Positions 16,844 to 24,699 of a DNA stretch of 43,655 nt are shown piece after piece. The notes under the pieces were generated by a model, which was not told the DNA's origin, did no database searches, and saw only the letters and a list, made by a program, of their open reading frames with translations. The stretch's first letter is position 1. Every line of letters starts with the position of its first letter. The stretch comes from Verrucomicrobiota bacterium (GTDB lineage: Bacteria; Verrucomicrobiota; Verrucomicrobiia; Chthoniobacterales; JAFAMB01). The position numbers and the translations under genes were made by a program. The stretch is from positions 1 to 43,655 of the forward strand of contig JAFBAP010000071.1 in assembly GCA_019247695.1 (NCBI GenBank), read 5' to 3'.

Positions 16844-18079
16844 TCAATCCGCGTGCACGCCCGCCGCGTCCGCCCGCGAGAATCCGCCGCCGGTGCGCGA
16901 GGGCAGGACCGGACGGGGGGCAAGGTCGCCGGCAACCCCGACCGGCGCCGGAGCGGCCGGCGACTCACCGCAGGCGTAGCGCCGTTTCCGGCTCTGGCCT
17001 TGGCGGCAACCGGTCGCGACGAGCTTCATTTGAATCTTCTTGGCGATCTGGCCTCCAAAACGGATGTGCGCGCCGGCGATCTGGATGTCGTCGACCGTCA
17101 TCTGCTGCCCGTCCGGGCCCATCGTCCCGGCAGGCACCTCGTACACGGCGCGGACCACATAGTCGTCGTGACCGCGCACAACCCGCCAGAACTCGTTACC
17201 GGTGGGCACGCGCGTGTTGCCCGGCCCAGGCTTCGTCCAGCCTGCGGTGTCCAGGCGGTGTATGTACAAACCCACAGGGTTGCGCAGCGTCAGCGAATAA
17301 CCCTGCGCGGCGAGCATGTTAACTACCTGCCCGATGTGCGGATCGCTGGCCCGGGTGGCCGTACCGAAGCCCGAGCAACCAATTAAGTCCTGCTCGTCAG
17401 CGATCGGCGTGCCGTCCGGGTAATGGCGCAACACGGTCGCTTGCGCGGCCAGGTTGATCTCGGCCCCGAGCGTGTTGGATCTTTGCGTGAGGTGTACGAT
17501 CCCATCCTTGGTGTTCCATCGATTGACGGGGTTGTACTTGCCGTCCGTCAGCAGATCCGCGAGTTGCACCTGCGGACCGACCAGCGTCCGATAAAGCTGC
17601 AGAAGTTCGTCACGCTCGCCCGCGCCCGGTTCGCGCTTCGGTCCGGTATAATCGCTGGGGTAACCGTCTGCGAGCGCCTCCCAGTATTCGGGCGGCTCGC
17701 AGGTAAACGTCACCCGGACGATGCGGTTCCGCGCGTCGCGTTCAGTGTGCCATTCGAGGTATTCGTCCTGGACGCGGACCCGGTTGGCCGGCCCTTCCGC
17801 CGCCTGCCACGCCGCCGTGGTGCCGTCACCGAATTGTTCCTCGATGCTCTTGGGGAACCCCTGCCACGTGATCGTGCCGTCCGCTTCCGAAATAGACGGA
17901 TCATCCGTGCTCTCGCGCCCGGGATTATAGAACTGGCTACGGTCGGCACCTTCAACGCCGCCGGTATCTTTGATGTTGGCGTCGAACCAGTAGGAAATGG
18001 TCTCGTCCCACGCACGGCGTTGCGCGTCGTTGAAATCGGCCAGGTTAGCCGGTGGATCGAAACGGGAAATGGTGGACAT
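16844..18079 (-). CDS. Uncharacterised 411-aa protein paired with DyP
   Basis: I do not recognise a named domain. The first ~355 residues look like a folded, Trp/Tyr-rich soluble protein, with segments such as RAWDETISYWFDANIKDTGG, DEYLEWHTERDARNRIVRVT, FTCEPPEYWEALADGYPSDY, QGYSLTLRNPVGLYIHRLDT and EFWRVVRGHDDYVVRAVYEV. The last ~55 residues (RKRRYACGESPAAPAPVG onward) are low-complexity. No signal peptide or membrane helix is seen. It is the first gene of a same-strand set with the DyP peroxidase 39 bp downstream. It may be an accessory protein or substrate-side enzyme of the peroxidase. That is inference from position only. Confidence 0.8.
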   Translation of the reverse strand: MSTISRFDPPANLADFNDAQRRAWDETISYWFDANIKDTGGVEGADRSQFYNPGRESTDDPSISEADGTITWQGFPKSIEEQFGDGTTAAWQAAEGPANRVRVQDEYLEWHTERDARNRIVRVTFTCEPPEYWEALADGYPSDYTGPKREPGAGERDELLQLYRTLVGPQVQLADLLTDGKYNPVNRWNTKDGIVHLTQRSNTLGAEINLAAQATVLRHYPDGTPIADEQDLIGCSGFGTATRASDPHIGQVVNMLAAQGYSLTLRNPVGLYIHRLDTAGWTKPGPGNTRVPTGNEFWRVVRGHDDYVVRAVYEVPAGTMGPDGQQMTVDDIQIAGAHIRFGGQIAKKIQMKLVATGCRQGQSRKRRYACGESPAAPAPVGVAGDLAPRPVLPSRTGGGFSRADAAGVHAD

Positions 18080-18147
18080 AAGTTAGGAAGATTTTGCGCG
18101 GAACGCCCGGGTTCTCGGCGGTCGCTGCAGATTCAGCCCTGCGTTGG

Positions 18148-18167
18148 TGAGTTAATCTGAGTTAATC
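18148..18167. repeat. Perfect 10-bp tandem duplication
   Basis: TGAGTTAATC occurs twice in direct succession, 69 bp upstream of the 411-residue gene. It overlaps the TAA stop (18162-18164) of the Cys-rich protein gene. It could be a regulator site for the peroxidase set or a simple duplication. Confidence 0.7.
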
Positions 18168-18650
18168 AGGATTTCCCGTCCTGGGACTTCCTCCCTTTCT
18201 ATTGACAGGACGCGCACCTGCGCAAGGCGATTTGCGTCTGTCAGCCTGCCCGTCAGGCCCATGGCAGCCTGCGTCCCTTTGCAGCGTCGCAAGGAAAGGG
18301 CGACCTGCCGCCTCGAGCCGGCTCTCGAGGCGGCGCGTGCAATCGCAGTCGCAACAAGCCCACGGTTCCCGGCCGTTCAAATCCCGGCAATTGCGGCGGG
18401 CGTGTGCGTCCTTGACGCTGAGGAATTCAAAGTAACGTTCCCAGTAAGGGCGTTCCTCTGCGAGCGGCGTCGCGCAGAAGCAGACCTCGACCCATCGCGC
18501 GGCGCCGTCCTCGCCGAGGCGGGCCTGCTGCATATCATGCAGGTATTCATCGCCCGCCACGGAACCCCGTCCTAACGTACCGCCGGCAATGGCCTGCAAC
18601 AGGGCCTGTTCACAGCCGGGTTTAACTCTGGCCTTTACCAAATAGCGCAT
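18162..18650 (-). CDS. Conserved Cys-rich hypothetical protein (162 aa)
   Basis: The start is set at the ATG at 18650 (MRYLVKARVKPGCEQALLQA); the longer frame upstream is low-complexity. The N-terminal 80 residues look like a ferredoxin-fold small domain (YLVKARVKPG, then ARWVEVCFCATPLAEERPYW and ERYFEFLSVKDAH). This is followed by CRDLNGREPWACCDCDCTRR at 88-107. Seven Cys (57, 59, 88, 99, 100, 102, 104) suggest metal or Fe-S binding. The last ~35 residues are less ordered. It precedes the DyP set on the same strand with an 82-bp gap, so it may belong to the same redox unit. The function is not known to me. Confidence 0.65.
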   Translation of the reverse strand: MRYLVKARVKPGCEQALLQAIAGGTLGRGSVAGDEYLHDMQQARLGEDGAARWVEVCFCATPLAEERPYWERYFEFLSVKDAHARRNCRDLNGREPWACCDCDCTRRLESRLEAAGRPFLATLQRDAGCHGPDGQADRRKSPCAGARPVNRKGGSPRTGNPD

Positions 18651-18804
18651 TTGTTGAATGGGGCCTCCGGCCCGGCATGTTCCGATGGGGACCGCATTAC
18701 GCCGCCCTTCATTATTGGCATTTTTCCGCGTTTGGCATTTGCGGCACTCCCTCTGATGCCGGCAGCCGGGCCAAGGATGCTGCTCCGAACCCCGAACCCC
18801 GAAC

Positions 18805-18984
18805 TCAAATCGGGTTAGGATTCGGACCCGGGCTGGGGGCGGGAGACGGGGAGGGTACGGGGCCCGGGGGCACGGGTCTGGGCGGAAGCGGCTCATCGGA
18901 GCCGGGTGTCGGGGAAGGAGAGCCGGGGGCCGATGCGCCTGAGGCAAATGCAGGGGGATAGTATCCGGAAGCTGTCGTTTTCAT
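18805..18984 (-). CDS. Possible Pro-rich small protein
   Basis: 59 residues starting MKTTASGYYPPAFASGASAP and continuing as a Pro/Ser/Gly-rich tail (PVPPGPVPSPSPAPSPGPN). There is no signal peptide or domain. The sequence is low-complexity and ends inside CCGAACC-type repeats (18785-18803), so it may not be a gene. It lies just after the ParB gene on the same strand. Confidence 0.25.
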   Translation of the reverse strand: MKTTASGYYPPAFASGASAPGSPSPTPGSDEPLPPRPVPPGPVPSPSPAPSPGPNPNPI

Positions 18985-19074
18985 TTCTTTAGCGCCGAAT
19001 TCGGACGTCAAATGCGTTCGATCGATCAGACGTTCGGAACAGCGGCAATGGCCGGACGTGTTCAGGGCCTTTGC

Positions 19075-20988
19075 TCAGGGACGTAATGGCCGAAGAGGTT
19101 CGGGCAGCCAGCGGGCGGAGGCGAGCCGCCGTTCAGCCTCCACGAGCAGATCTTTCTTGCTGAGCTTCCTAAGCTCCGCCCCGCCGGCGGCACCACCGGC
19201 CTCCGCCAAGGCCGCGAGGATCTGGTGTTTGGTCAACCGGCTCAGGAAGCCGGCCGCGGCCGGCTTCCACCAACCCGTCATGTCGAGGCCGACGGCATGC
19301 GCGAGGCGGTCAGCCGCGGCAAGCCGGGCCCGGTCTGTGCCCACGTGCGCCGGACGCACCGCGTCGACGGTCTGGGCGGCGCAAAATGCGAGCAGTTCGA
19401 GGATAACGGACTGCTCTTGCGCCACCAGCCAGTCCCATAACTTTTCGGGCGTCTCAGGCAGGCGTGACCGCCAGCGGGCCTGTTGCTCCCGCAGGGCAAT
19501 TCCGGCGGGGCTTTCCTCGACGGCTTTGCCATGACGATCCAACCGGTCCGGCGCTTTGGCGGGACGGATGGTAAGGGCACTGGGCAGGCCGTCAGACGGC
19601 CTGCCGTAGCAGAATTCCAGCGCAAGGCGGTGGGCAACGGCGGCCAGCGCCACGTCGGGGCGCCCGGCCAGGGTCACACGAAGCGCGGCCGTCCGGTGGA
19701 CGGTAAGTTCTTCAACCAGCGCGCCCGGCAGACCGGCCTGAGCGCCGGTGTTGGTGTTGGTGTCGTGGCTCTTATTATCGTCGTCGTGGTTGTCTGCCGG
19801 CGGTTCGGCGGTTGCAGCCTCGGCCGCCCGCTTATCTTCGGTGCGGACCAGGCCGCGGTAGACGAAAGGTTCACCGTTCCGAAGCGCAACGATCGCGCCG
19901 GCCGAAGCCTTTACCTCCGCGCGGTAACCCTCGTTTCGCCCGCTCAACTGATCGAGGCGGGTCGCGATCTCGGATAATCGCGCTTTAACGGCCTGCGGGT
20001 AATCGTCCGTCCAGGCGTAGCCTTCCCGGAGTTGCTCCCGCTCAGCCTCGAGCGCCTCGATCCGGGCATTGACTTCCGGGGGCAGGACCGTCGCGACCGG
20101 GTAAAGGCGCTCGAAAGTTGCGAGCCGGGATGCATCAAAGCGGCTGTAAACCTCGACCCATTTCCAGCCTTCGGCACGGACGGCCTCACCGAGAACCTCC
20201 AGTTTGTCGGCCACCAACCGGTCGAGCAGTGCAGGGTCTGTCAGGTAACCCTCATGTTCGGGCTGGAACAGGTCGCGTTCGATGTGTCCCCCGGCCGCGG
20301 TGTAGGTCTCGATTCCGATAAAGCGAATCCGGCTGTCGGTGGTCGCGTCCACCTTGCTTTTGGTAAGGGCGGCGCGCAACGCCTGCGGTTCCCGCCAGGC
20401 GGACCCGGATGGCGCGGAATTCCAGACCCGCTCCTGGGCGGCGTGATCGTCGGTAATGGCCAGGGCCATGAGTTGTTCGAGGGTGATGTCATCGGACCGG
20501 TACAGCGCCAGCAGAGCCGGCGAGACGTTAGCGAGCCGCAGCCGCTGCCGAACGACCGCCGGGGTTACGCCAAAACGGGCGGCGATTTCATCAATCCCGG
20601 CGCCGCGGTCGACCAAGGCGCGAAAGGCTTCGAACTGGTCCGCCGGGTGCATCGCTTCGCGGATAACGTTTTCCGCAAGGCTCGTTTCGGTGACCGCGCC
20701 CGATTCGACCACGCGGCAGGGGACAAGGAAAGTCTTGGGAATGGCTTTTTCCTTCGCGAGCTTGACGAGTGCGGCGTAGCGCCGTCCGCCCGCGATAACC
20801 TGAAAGGTTTGGCTGCCGTTCTTGCCCGGCCCAACCTGTTCGGCGACGACCAGGTTGTGCAACAAACCGTGCGCACGAATGGACGCGGAGAGCTCTTCAA
20901 GGGATTGGCCGCCGGTCTTGCGCACGTTAAAGGGGGAGGGGACCAACTTATTGAGCGGGATGTGGACGATCTCGGAAGGAGCGGTCAT
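19075..20988 (-). CDS. ParB/RepB-family DNA-binding protein, long orphan form
   Basis: 637 residues from the ATG at 20988; the frame extends 16 codons upstream. The N-terminal ParB/Sulfiredoxin-like CTPase domain holds HIPLNKLVPSPFNVRKTGG (9-27), the nucleotide-binding box VIAGGRRYAAL (64-74) and AENVIREAMHPADQFEAF (105-122). A helix-turn-helix domain follows (GIDEIAARFGVTPAVVRQRL, 131-150). The rest (~480 residues) is long and charged, ending KKDLLVEAERRLASARWLPE. Length and layout fit plasmid- or island-borne ParB-like proteins rather than chromosomal ParB (~300 residues). No ParA gene is adjacent, so its role in segregation is open; it may act as a regulator. Confidence 0.9.
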   Translation of the reverse strand: MTAPSEIVHIPLNKLVPSPFNVRKTGGQSLEELSASIRAHGLLHNLVVAEQVGPGKNGSQTFQVIAGGRRYAALVKLAKEKAIPKTFLVPCRVVESGAVTETSLAENVIREAMHPADQFEAFRALVDRGAGIDEIAARFGVTPAVVRQRLRLANVSPALLALYRSDDITLEQLMALAITDDHAAQERVWNSAPSGSAWREPQALRAALTKSKVDATTDSRIRFIGIETYTAAGGHIERDLFQPEHEGYLTDPALLDRLVADKLEVLGEAVRAEGWKWVEVYSRFDASRLATFERLYPVATVLPPEVNARIEALEAEREQLREGYAWTDDYPQAVKARLSEIATRLDQLSGRNEGYRAEVKASAGAIVALRNGEPFVYRGLVRTEDKRAAEAATAEPPADNHDDDNKSHDTNTNTGAQAGLPGALVEELTVHRTAALRVTLAGRPDVALAAVAHRLALEFCYGRPSDGLPSALTIRPAKAPDRLDRHGKAVEESPAGIALREQQARWRSRLPETPEKLWDWLVAQEQSVILELLAFCAAQTVDAVRPAHVGTDRARLAAADRLAHAVGLDMTGWWKPAAAGFLSRLTKHQILAALAEAGGAAGGAELRKLSKKDLLVEAERRLASARWLPEPLRPLRP

Positions 20989-21160
20989 GGAAGCGGCCCA
21001 GAATGTAAGGCCAACCCTCCGCTTGGCAATGCGCAAGGGCGGATGGGCCCGCCGAATCGAAAATAACAGTGCCGCAATTCTGATCCGCGCGGAACCGGGT
21101 GCGCCAAGCCATTGCCAAACAATCCATTGCGGCGTTAGGACCCGGGCCTCGCAGGTGGAT

Positions 21161-21174
21161 CCCGGCCGGCCGGG
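21161..21174. repeat. GC palindrome between ParB and Spy-like genes
   Basis: CCCGGCCGGCCGGG is a perfect 14-bp palindrome in the divergent gap between the ParB gene and the Spy-like gene. It could be a protein-binding site, but GC-rich palindromes arise easily here. Confidence 0.3.
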
Positions 21175-21208
21175 TCGGGCTGCGCCGCCTACTATTGGCA
21201 GAACCTTA

Positions 21209-21221
21209 CTGTTAATAACAG
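21209..21221. promoter_or_regulatory. Palindrome upstream of the Spy-like gene
   Basis: CTGTTAATAACAG has perfect 6-bp arms around one base, 42 bp upstream of the Spy-like start codon and in the divergent gap with the ParB gene. It is AT-rich against its surroundings and would suit a dimeric regulator. Confidence 0.35.
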
Positions 21222-21262
21222 GCTGTAACCCGGCGGATCGAAATAGCGTCTAAGGGAGATAT

Positions 21263-21748
21263 ATGAATTTAAGATATCTTCTTCTGCCAGTTATTGCCGT
21301 TGGCCTGGGCGGCTCGCTTCGGGCGCAAGCCCCCGATGACTCCCCTTCGAGTTCCGCTTCGCCCGGCGTTGAGGAACGTGGAGGCGGCTGGCATCACCAT
21401 CATGAGCGCTGGTTGTTCAGGGAATTGCAACTAACCGCTCCGCAGCGCCAGCAGCTCAAGGCATATAGATCAAATAACCGGGCGGCGTTCCGAAACGCCC
21501 TCTTGTCCTACCTTCAGGCGAAAGCATCTCTGCAGAGCGCAATCAATCAAAACAACACGGCTAACCTTGCCGGCCTGGCTTCAAACGTAGCCACCGCGCA
21601 GGCCCAGTTGATTCAGCTGCGCGCCCAAGCGGAGGAATATATTGTTAGCAACGTCTTGACATCCAACCAAAAGAACGTCTGGGACCAGATCCAGGCGAAA
21701 AGGGCCAGCCGTTTGCAGGACCGCATCAGCAAGCTGCAAGCAGAATAA
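21263..21748 (+). CDS. Spy/CpxP-like periplasmic protein
   Basis: 161 residues with a Sec signal peptide (LRYLLLPVIAVGLGGSLRAQ) cleaved near residue 21. The mature protein has a His-rich stretch (GGGWHHHHERW), then an LTxxQ-type motif (LQLTAPQRQQLKAYRSNNR). A long helical region follows that is rich in Gln and Ala (NLAGLASNVATAQAQLIQLR). This matches small helical periplasmic chaperone-like proteins of the Spy/CpxP/LTXXQ kind, which guard unfolded proteins or bind metals under envelope stress. The His cluster may bind metal. The start has a good ribosome site, GGGAG, seven bases upstream. The gene is followed by a strong hairpin and an outer-membrane barrel gene. Confidence 0.7.
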   Translation: MNLRYLLLPVIAVGLGGSLRAQAPDDSPSSSASPGVEERGGGWHHHHERWLFRELQLTAPQRQQLKAYRSNNRAAFRNALLSYLQAKASLQSAINQNNTANLAGLASNVATAQAQLIQLRAQAEEYIVSNVLTSNQKNVWDQIQAKRASRLQDRISKLQAE

Positions 21749-21807
21749 ACCGGAAAATCAAACCGATTGCCGATTTGTTCTGAATTGTTTTCCCCTGAAC
21801 CGAAGCG

Positions 21808-21834
21808 GCCGGCCGGGGCGTCACCCCGGCCGGC
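21808..21834. terminator. Strong GC hairpin after the Spy-like gene
   Basis: GCCGGCCGGGG and CCCCGGCCGGC form a perfect 11-bp stem with a 5-base loop, 60 bp after the stop codon. No T-run follows, so it may be a terminator that does not rely on a U-tract, or a REP-like element. Confidence 0.5.
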
Positions 21835-21927
21835 GGGCCGGCGCGATGGTGGCCGAGGCGCGACAAAAAAATATTTGAAACGGACTTGAAAATCGGACGT
21901 CATTCTCGTCAGTAAGAAATCGTCTGT

Positions 21928-22542
21928 ATGATAAAAGTACCACCGTTTGTTGTAGCGATTCTGGTTGCGAGCGCCGCAGTAGCCTTCGCAGGGGGATCGG
22001 AAGAAATTTCAAAGAACGTCGTCGCACCCGCGCCGCCTCCGGTGAGCCTTTACAGGAGCAATGAGTGGCAATTCGACATCTTTGGCGCTTATGCCCCTTC
22101 CGGTCCCGATAGCGGCCGGTACCTCGGGGACCACGCCTGGGGCGGCGGGAGCGCGGTCAATTATTTCTTCACCCGGAATTTCGGCTTGAGCCTGGGCGGC
22201 GACGTTCTCGATGGAACCGGGCGGCGCAGCGGTGACGTGAGTGGCGACTTTGGCCTGAATTTTCTGGCGCGTTTACCCATCGGCAATACTCCGTTGGCTC
22301 CCTACGCGTACGGCGGCGTCGGCGGCTTTGTCACCGGATCCGACCATAACCGATTGTTTTATGGTTATGGATTCAGGCACGGCAACAATGACGATATCTT
22401 CTTCAAGGGACAGGTTGGGCTCGGCCTTGAGTACCGTTTCTCCAGCCACATCGGTGCGTTTACCGACGGCGGATATAACTTCGTGGACGCCAGCCACGCC
22501 GATTACGGGTTAGTTCGTGCCGGCATTCGCTTCGCGTTCTAA
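21928..22542 (+). CDS. Outer-membrane beta-barrel protein (OmpA/OmpW-like porin fold)
   Basis: 204 residues. A signal peptide (KVPPFVVAILVASAAVAFAG) ends near residue 22. The mature part is a series of amphipathic strands with Gly and aromatic residues: EWQFDIFGAYAPSG, NYFFTRNFGLSLGGDVLDG, PYAYGGVGGFVTGSD, GQVGLGLEYRFSSHIGAFTD and YGLVRAGIRFAF. It ends in Phe, the usual C-terminal signal for BAM insertion. About eight strands are expected. The loop GRYLGDHAWGGG resembles small barrels such as OmpW/OmpA-like proteins. It probably has a structural or small-channel role. Confidence 0.8.
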   Translation: MIKVPPFVVAILVASAAVAFAGGSEEISKNVVAPAPPPVSLYRSNEWQFDIFGAYAPSGPDSGRYLGDHAWGGGSAVNYFFTRNFGLSLGGDVLDGTGRRSGDVSGDFGLNFLARLPIGNTPLAPYAYGGVGGFVTGSDHNRLFYGYGFRHGNNDDIFFKGQVGLGLEYRFSSHIGAFTDGGYNFVDASHADYGLVRAGIRFAF

Positions 22543-22670
22543 TCTGACTGTGGAAAACACACCCGCATTCTTCTGGTGTTAGGTATCGTGCACGGGCAGG
22601 GCGGCGCTCCATGGCCGCCTCGCCTCCAGCTGACTTCATTCCCGCGAGGAACGGCGGGCACAGCGGGTTT

Positions 22671-22968
22671 GGCGGGCACAACGACTGAGTTCACACGGCG
22701 AACACGGCGAGCCACGGCGACCACGGTGGGAAGAGGAATGCCTGCAGTGAGGGCGGCTGGTCAGGCACGCCGAGAATCTACGCCGTCTTTGCCCCGGAGC
22801 GGCGAGCGTACTCGGCATTGAAGCTCCAGACTACCGCCGCTCCGGGGCAAAGACGGCGTAATCCTTGCGGGGAGCCGAATTCGGGGCCGAACGTCGGGTG
22901 CTGGGTAATTTTGCCTTCCCGCCGTGGTCGCCGTGGTTCGCCGTGTGAACTCAGTCGTTGTGCCCGCC
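22671..22968. repeat. Composite nested inverted repeat
   Basis: The outer arms (22671-22734 and 22914-22968) are inverted copies of the CACGGCG-type family, sharing GGCGGGCACAACGACTGAGT and the following CACGGCGA-type units. They enclose a perfect 26-bp hairpin (22779-22860). The whole block lies between the convergent outer-membrane barrel gene and the coiled-coil protein gene. It encodes no protein I can support. The layout resembles a small non-autonomous mobile element or REP doublet, but no terminal target duplication was identified. Confidence 0.85.
22779..22860. repeat. Perfect 26-bp inverted repeat with 30-base loop
   Basis: Left arm 22779-22804 (TACGCCGTCTTTGCCCCGGA, then GCGGCG) is matched exactly by right arm 22835-22860. 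The loop is 30 bases. The stem is too long and the flanks too poor in T for a normal terminator. It could form a cruciform or an RNA hairpin of high stability. Confidence 0.95.
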
Positions 22969-22984
22969 CGATCGCTGCGGCCGC

Positions 22985-23075
22985 CGTGTGTCCCTAATCT
23001 GTGTAATCTGCGTAATCTATGGAGGTTTCCTCTTTTCTGCGTTGTCTGCGTGTTCTGCGGATTGATCTGTCCTCC
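22985..23075. repeat. AATCTGTG/TTCTGCG-type dispersed repeats
   Basis: TAATCTGTGTAATCTGCGTA (22994-23013) is the inverted counterpart of the ACAGATTACACAGATTA segment at 27783-27799. TTTCTGCGTTGTCTGCGTG (from 23035) matches the block at 9027. Such ACAGATTA- and TCTGCG-like phrases are common intergenic repeats in environmental bacteria. No gene is seen between 22543 and 23131. Confidence 0.8.
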
Positions 23076-23131
23076 CGCCGTCATCACAGGAGGCCCATGA
23101 TTGGTAAAGTTTGAAAATCGCGCGTACGCGT

Positions 23132-23485
23132 TCAACCTGCCAGATCTTCAGCCCGGGAGAGCGCTTTGAGCATCGCCTGTTGGGCCGTGTGGCGCTGTTC
23201 GGCTTTGGAATCGTCGAGCAGCGCCGTCTGAAAACGCCGAACCGCTTTACAGAGGTCCCGCAAAGCCCGGTTTCGATCCTCCAAAGCTTCTTTGAGGTTA
23301 ATTTCGAGGATCTGCCCTTCGCGCTCGAAGGTTTTTCGAGCCGGCTGGGGCAGGTCTCTGCGTCCATGTTCGGCGAGGACCGCCCGCAAACGCTGTAACG
23401 CATCCCATGCCCGGAGACGAGACTGGCGGGAAGCTTCCAAACGCTCCAGGAGTTCCTGAAAATCCTTGACGCTGACCGGCGGCAT
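23132..23485 (-). CDS. Hypothetical coiled-coil protein (117 aa)
   Basis: 117 residues, almost wholly helical by composition. Heptad-like stretches such as DFQELLERLEASRQSRLRAW and INLKEALEDRNRALRDLCKA, followed by RRFQTALLDDSKAEQR, suggest a long coiled coil or two-helix hairpin. It has no signal peptide. I cannot assign a family. The 3' end abuts the repeat-rich gap; the 254 bp upstream hold the start region of the dioxygenase gene on the other strand. Confidence 0.6.
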   Translation of the reverse strand: MPPVSVKDFQELLERLEASRQSRLRAWDALQRLRAVLAEHGRRDLPQPARKTFEREGQILEINLKEALEDRNRALRDLCKAVRRFQTALLDDSKAEQRHTAQQAMLKALSRAEDLAG

Positions 23486-23642
23486 GCGCGTTAGAATAAT
23501 TGGATAAGCGTTCGCATGAACACCTGGATGCGGATGCCTCCCTCGTAGGGTTCGGCATTCGAGGTTCGGTCACACGACGGTGACCAACGCAGAAAACCTT
23601 TCCTTAATCTCGTTGCGGTTAGCCGGGCGGCCGGTAACGTTC

Positions 23643-23657
23643 GGCTTATCATAAGCC
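23643..23657. promoter_or_regulatory. Palindrome upstream of the MhqO/MhqD-like pair
   Basis: GGCTTATCATAAGCC is a perfect 15-bp palindrome with 7-bp arms, 82 bp upstream of the dioxygenase ATG. Quinone-responsive mhq genes in Bacillus are controlled by the MarR-type repressor MhqR through a palindromic operator. A similar role is possible here, though no regulator gene is adjacent. Confidence 0.45.
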
Positions 23658-23739
23658 TGCTGACCCGCGTAACCGGCTTCCGGCGAGATTTGCCGCAGCC
23701 CTGAAACCAGCCGGGCAGCCCTTCACCGCGTCAACCCGT

Positions 23740-24699
23740 ATGAGCCTGTCAATCCACGGACTTCATCACGTCACGGCGATCGCATCGGATCCCCAGCGCA
23801 ACCTTGATTTCTACGTCGGGCTGCTGGGGTTGCGGCTCGTCAAGCGTACGGTCAACTTCGATGACCCGGGCACCTACCACTTCTACTTCGGTGATGCGCG
23901 CGGTACGCCCGGCACCATCCTGACCTTTTTTCCGTGGCCGGACGCGCGGCCCGGGATTCGCGGTGCCGGTGAGATTGACGCTATCGCCTTTGCCATCGGA
24001 CCGGAATCGGCCGGTTACTGGTTGGAGCGGCTTAAGGCCCACGGGGTTGGGGCCGAACGGGGGCCGCGGCGTTTTGGCGAGGAAATGATTCGTTTCAGCG
24101 ATCCCGATGGGTTGTCGATCGAACTGATTGCCGCTCCCCTCGAAGCGGGAACCGAGCCCTGGCCCGGCAGCACAGTCCCGGTGGAACATTCGATCCGCGG
24201 GTTCCGTGGCGCTTCTGCCGCGCTGGGTAATTGCGAGCGCACGGCGAATTTGCTTACCGAGGTTTTCGGTTACCGGGCCGTCGAGGAAGCGGACGGCCGT
24301 TTCCGGTTCGCTGCGCCCGGCGAAGCTGGTCCCGGCAAAACCCTGGATCTGATCCGGATGCCGGATCGCGCTCCGGGCCGGGCCGGGGCCGGTTCGGTGC
24401 ACCACATTGCCTTTCGCACCCCGGATGATGAGCGGCAGCGCGCCTGCCGTGAGTTCCTGGTCAAGTCGGGTTACCACCTCAGCCCTGTGATGGACCGCAG
24501 CTATTTTCACTCGATCTACTTCCGTGAACCGGGCGGGGTGCTCTTTGAGATCGCGACCGATCCGCCGGGTTTCACCACTGACGAGCTTCCGGAAGAGCTC
24601 GGTCTTAACCTGCGCCTGCCGCCGAGGCTGGAACGGATGCGCCCGCAAATCGAGGCGATGCTGCCGCCCGTCACGCTTCCTGAAGGAACCACCGGATGA
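23740..24699 (+). CDS. Ring-cleaving dioxygenase, glyoxalase fold (MhqO/MhqE-like)
   Basis: 319 residues, two vicinal-oxygen-chelate (glyoxalase) modules. Module one starts GLHHVTAIASDPQRNLDFYV with GLRLVKRTVNFDDPGTYHFY. Module two starts near 165 and holds SVHHIAFRTPDDE and EPGGVLFEIATDPPGF. The His of HHVT, the His of HHIAF and the Glu of LFEIATD are the expected Fe/Mn ligands. Members of this group (MhqA/E/O, PcpA-like) cleave hydroquinones and help detoxify quinones. The stop overlaps the start of the hydrolase gene by 4 bp (ATGA), the same pairing as mhqE-mhqD in Bacillus. Confidence 0.9.
   Translation: MSLSIHGLHHVTAIASDPQRNLDFYVGLLGLRLVKRTVNFDDPGTYHFYFGDARGTPGTILTFFPWPDARPGIRGAGEIDAIAFAIGPESAGYWLERLKAHGVGAERGPRRFGEEMIRFSDPDGLSIELIAAPLEAGTEPWPGSTVPVEHSIRGFRGASAALGNCERTANLLTEVFGYRAVEEADGRFRFAAPGEAGPGKTLDLIRMPDRAPGRAGAGSVHHIAFRTPDDERQRACREFLVKSGYHLSPVMDRSYFHSIYFREPGGVLFEIATDPPGFTTDELPEELGLNLRLPPRLERMRPQIEAMLPPVTLPEGTTG

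Noticed and set aside
22671-22968. Insertion sequence with terminal inverted repeats
   Set aside because: The enclosed 180 bp has no transposase, and no target duplication was found.
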